Under the pieces are notes generated by a model. It saw nothing but the letters and a program-made list of their open reading frames with translations. It ran no database searches and had not been told where the DNA came from. A program made the position numbers and the translations under genes. Below, piece by piece: positions 63,220-64,000 of a DNA stretch of 64,000 bases (position 1 is the stretch's first letter; each line of letters starts with the position of its first letter). Location: NCBI RefSeq assembly GCF_014172375.1, contig NZ_WNXD01000002.1, positions 620,001 through 684,000 of the forward strand, written 5' to 3'. The stretch comes from Pedobacter planticolens (GTDB taxonomy: Bacteria; Bacteroidota; Bacteroidia; Sphingobacteriales; Sphingobacteriaceae).

Positions 63220-64000
63220 CTAATCATGAAGTGAAAATTTAATTGGCACCATATATCGCATATTTACAGGCTCTCCTAATTCCTTAGCAGAAATCCAATT
63301 TGTTGAAGCATTTAAAACTTTTACAGCTTCCCTACTTAGTTCAGCACCTGGACTTTCCTTTACCTTAATATCATCTATTTTGCCATCTTTCATTACTGTA
63401 AATTCTAATTTCACAGTTCCTTCAATTTTATTTTTTACAGCATTTGCTGGATATCTTATTGCTTTACCTAAAAACCGATTAAAAGCCTGCATTCCCCCAG
63501 GATAACTTGGCGGCTGTATAACGGAAATACTATTCACACTTTTACCTTCTTTATCAAAATATACACCATCAATTAATTCACCTTGTTCTGTATATCTTTC
63601 TTTAAGTGCGGGTTTTCCATCTGGATAAAACAATCTCCAAACACCTATCTTTTTACCTCGGAAATATTTTCCTTCCTTTTTTAATTGATTATTATCCCAG
63701 TAGGATTTAAAAATGCCATGTAAATTGCCCCATGTATAATTGGCATTTTCAGCTAATTGCTTATTTGGATAGTATTTTTTCCATGTTCCATTCTGATATC
63801 CCCTCTCATAATTACCTTCTTCTTTTAAATTACCGTTATCGTAAAAATCATACGGTCCTTTTCTTATCTCTAGTTTTTTATCGGCAAAGCTGATTTTCTC
63901 TTGTAAAATATCCTTTTTATCGTAAAAATTTACCACCCATAAACTGTCTTTTTGTTCAATAGTCTTTTTCCATTTAGAGCGCAATGGATCTTTCGAATAC
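63220..64000 (-). CDS. TonB-type energy transducer with YwqK/MORN-like repeats (5' end outside window)
   Basis: The frame is open to the right edge of the window (residues YSKDPLRSKWKK precede the first possible TTG start at 63984), so the N-terminus is missing. The visible part has toxin-antitoxin YwqK-like repeats (FYDNGNLKEEGNYERGYQNG, SYWDNNQLKKEGKYFRGKKI, LFYPDGKPALKERY) and then a TonB C-terminal domain: RFLGKAIRYPANAVKNKIEG, TVKLEFTVMKDGKIDDIKVK. This combination is typical of Bacteroidota energy-transducer TonB proteins that lack a Pro-rich spacer. A transmembrane anchor is expected in the missing part. Confidence 0.85.
   Translation of the reverse strand, partial: YSKDPLRSKWKKTIEQKDSLWVVNFYDKKDILQEKISFADKKLEIRKGPYDFYDNGNLKEEGNYERGYQNGTWKKYYPNKQLAENANYTWGNLHGIFKSYWDNNQLKKEGKYFRGKKIGVWRLFYPDGKPALKERYTEQGELIDGVYFDKEGKSVNSISVIQPPSYPGGMQAFNRFLGKAIRYPANAVKNKIEGTVKLEFTVMKDGKIDDIKVKESPGAELSREAVKVLNASTNWISAKELGEPVNMRYMVPIKFSLHD

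Overview
The window looks like a chromosome segment of a low-GC, Gram-negative Bacteroidota bacterium, most likely family Sphingobacteriaceae (Pedobacter-like). Supporting signs are TonB-dependent receptors with an N-terminal carboxypeptidase-regulatory domain, PorT-like and DUF4394/DUF4397/DUF6600/DUF6607 envelope proteins, an IPExxxVDY protein, an arginine operon built around an acyl-ornithine (not ornithine) carbamoyltransferase, weak or absent Shine-Dalgarno sites, and promoter-like TTTG / TAnnTTTG boxes. No rRNA, phage, plasmid or CRISPR locus is visible. The only transposase is a REP-associated one.

Layout. 1-4.7 kb: the tail of an outer-membrane barrel gene, then two overlapping exported amidohydrolases. 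4.8-5.3 kb: on the minus strand, a promoter-like site, two tandem and very unusual class II tRNA-like genes, and a terminator; an Lrp/AsnC regulator is divergent from them. 6-13 kb: Tex, hypothetical proteins, a 21/42-bp tandem-repeat array, pyruvate dehydrogenase E1 beta, a VOC protein, a GNAT acetyltransferase and a RAYT transposase with REP hairpins. 13-19 kb: an AddAB-like recombination nuclease/helicase pair. 19-28 kb: mainly exported enzymes (thioredoxin-like, GH3, DPP-IV, esterase) plus a porin-like protein, a NAD(P)-binding protein and a 2-hydroxyacid dehydrogenase. 28-37 kb: housekeeping genes (pyruvate kinase, acpP-fabF-rnc, plsC, a YicC-type RNase, gmk, nadD). 37-41.4 kb: an RsmI-like methyltransferase, a DUF6600 protein and prfC. 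41.5-52.5 kb: an 11-gene minus-strand arginine operon (GNAT-argG-argC-argD-four-helix protein-argF'-argB-proC-argE-argH-aminotransferase), preceded by a promoter-like site and a 44-codon leader ORF. 53-62.5 kb: a DUF4397 lipoprotein, an iron-uptake operon (TonB receptor, PepSY protein, DUF6607 protein) behind Fur-box-like dyads, an M28 peptidase, a DUF4394 lipoprotein, YbaB and a UPF0173 hydrolase. 62.5-64 kb: a Lys/Ala-rich exported protein and the 3' part of a TonB-type energy transducer.

The clearest functional unit is the arginine operon. The carbamoyltransferase has Val at the position that, by recalled alignment, decides acetyl- versus succinyl-ornithine specificity. This suggests that the pathway runs on N-succinylated intermediates and that the leading GNAT enzyme makes the first one.

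The least ordinary signal is the tRNA-like pair. Both have a complete Leu/Ser-type cloverleaf core, identical D and anticodon arms with GTC in the anticodon loop, and variable regions of 72 and 41 nt that fold into different structures. Intergenic regions also carry several families of dispersed palindromic repeats. All calls are from reading the sequence; no database search was run.
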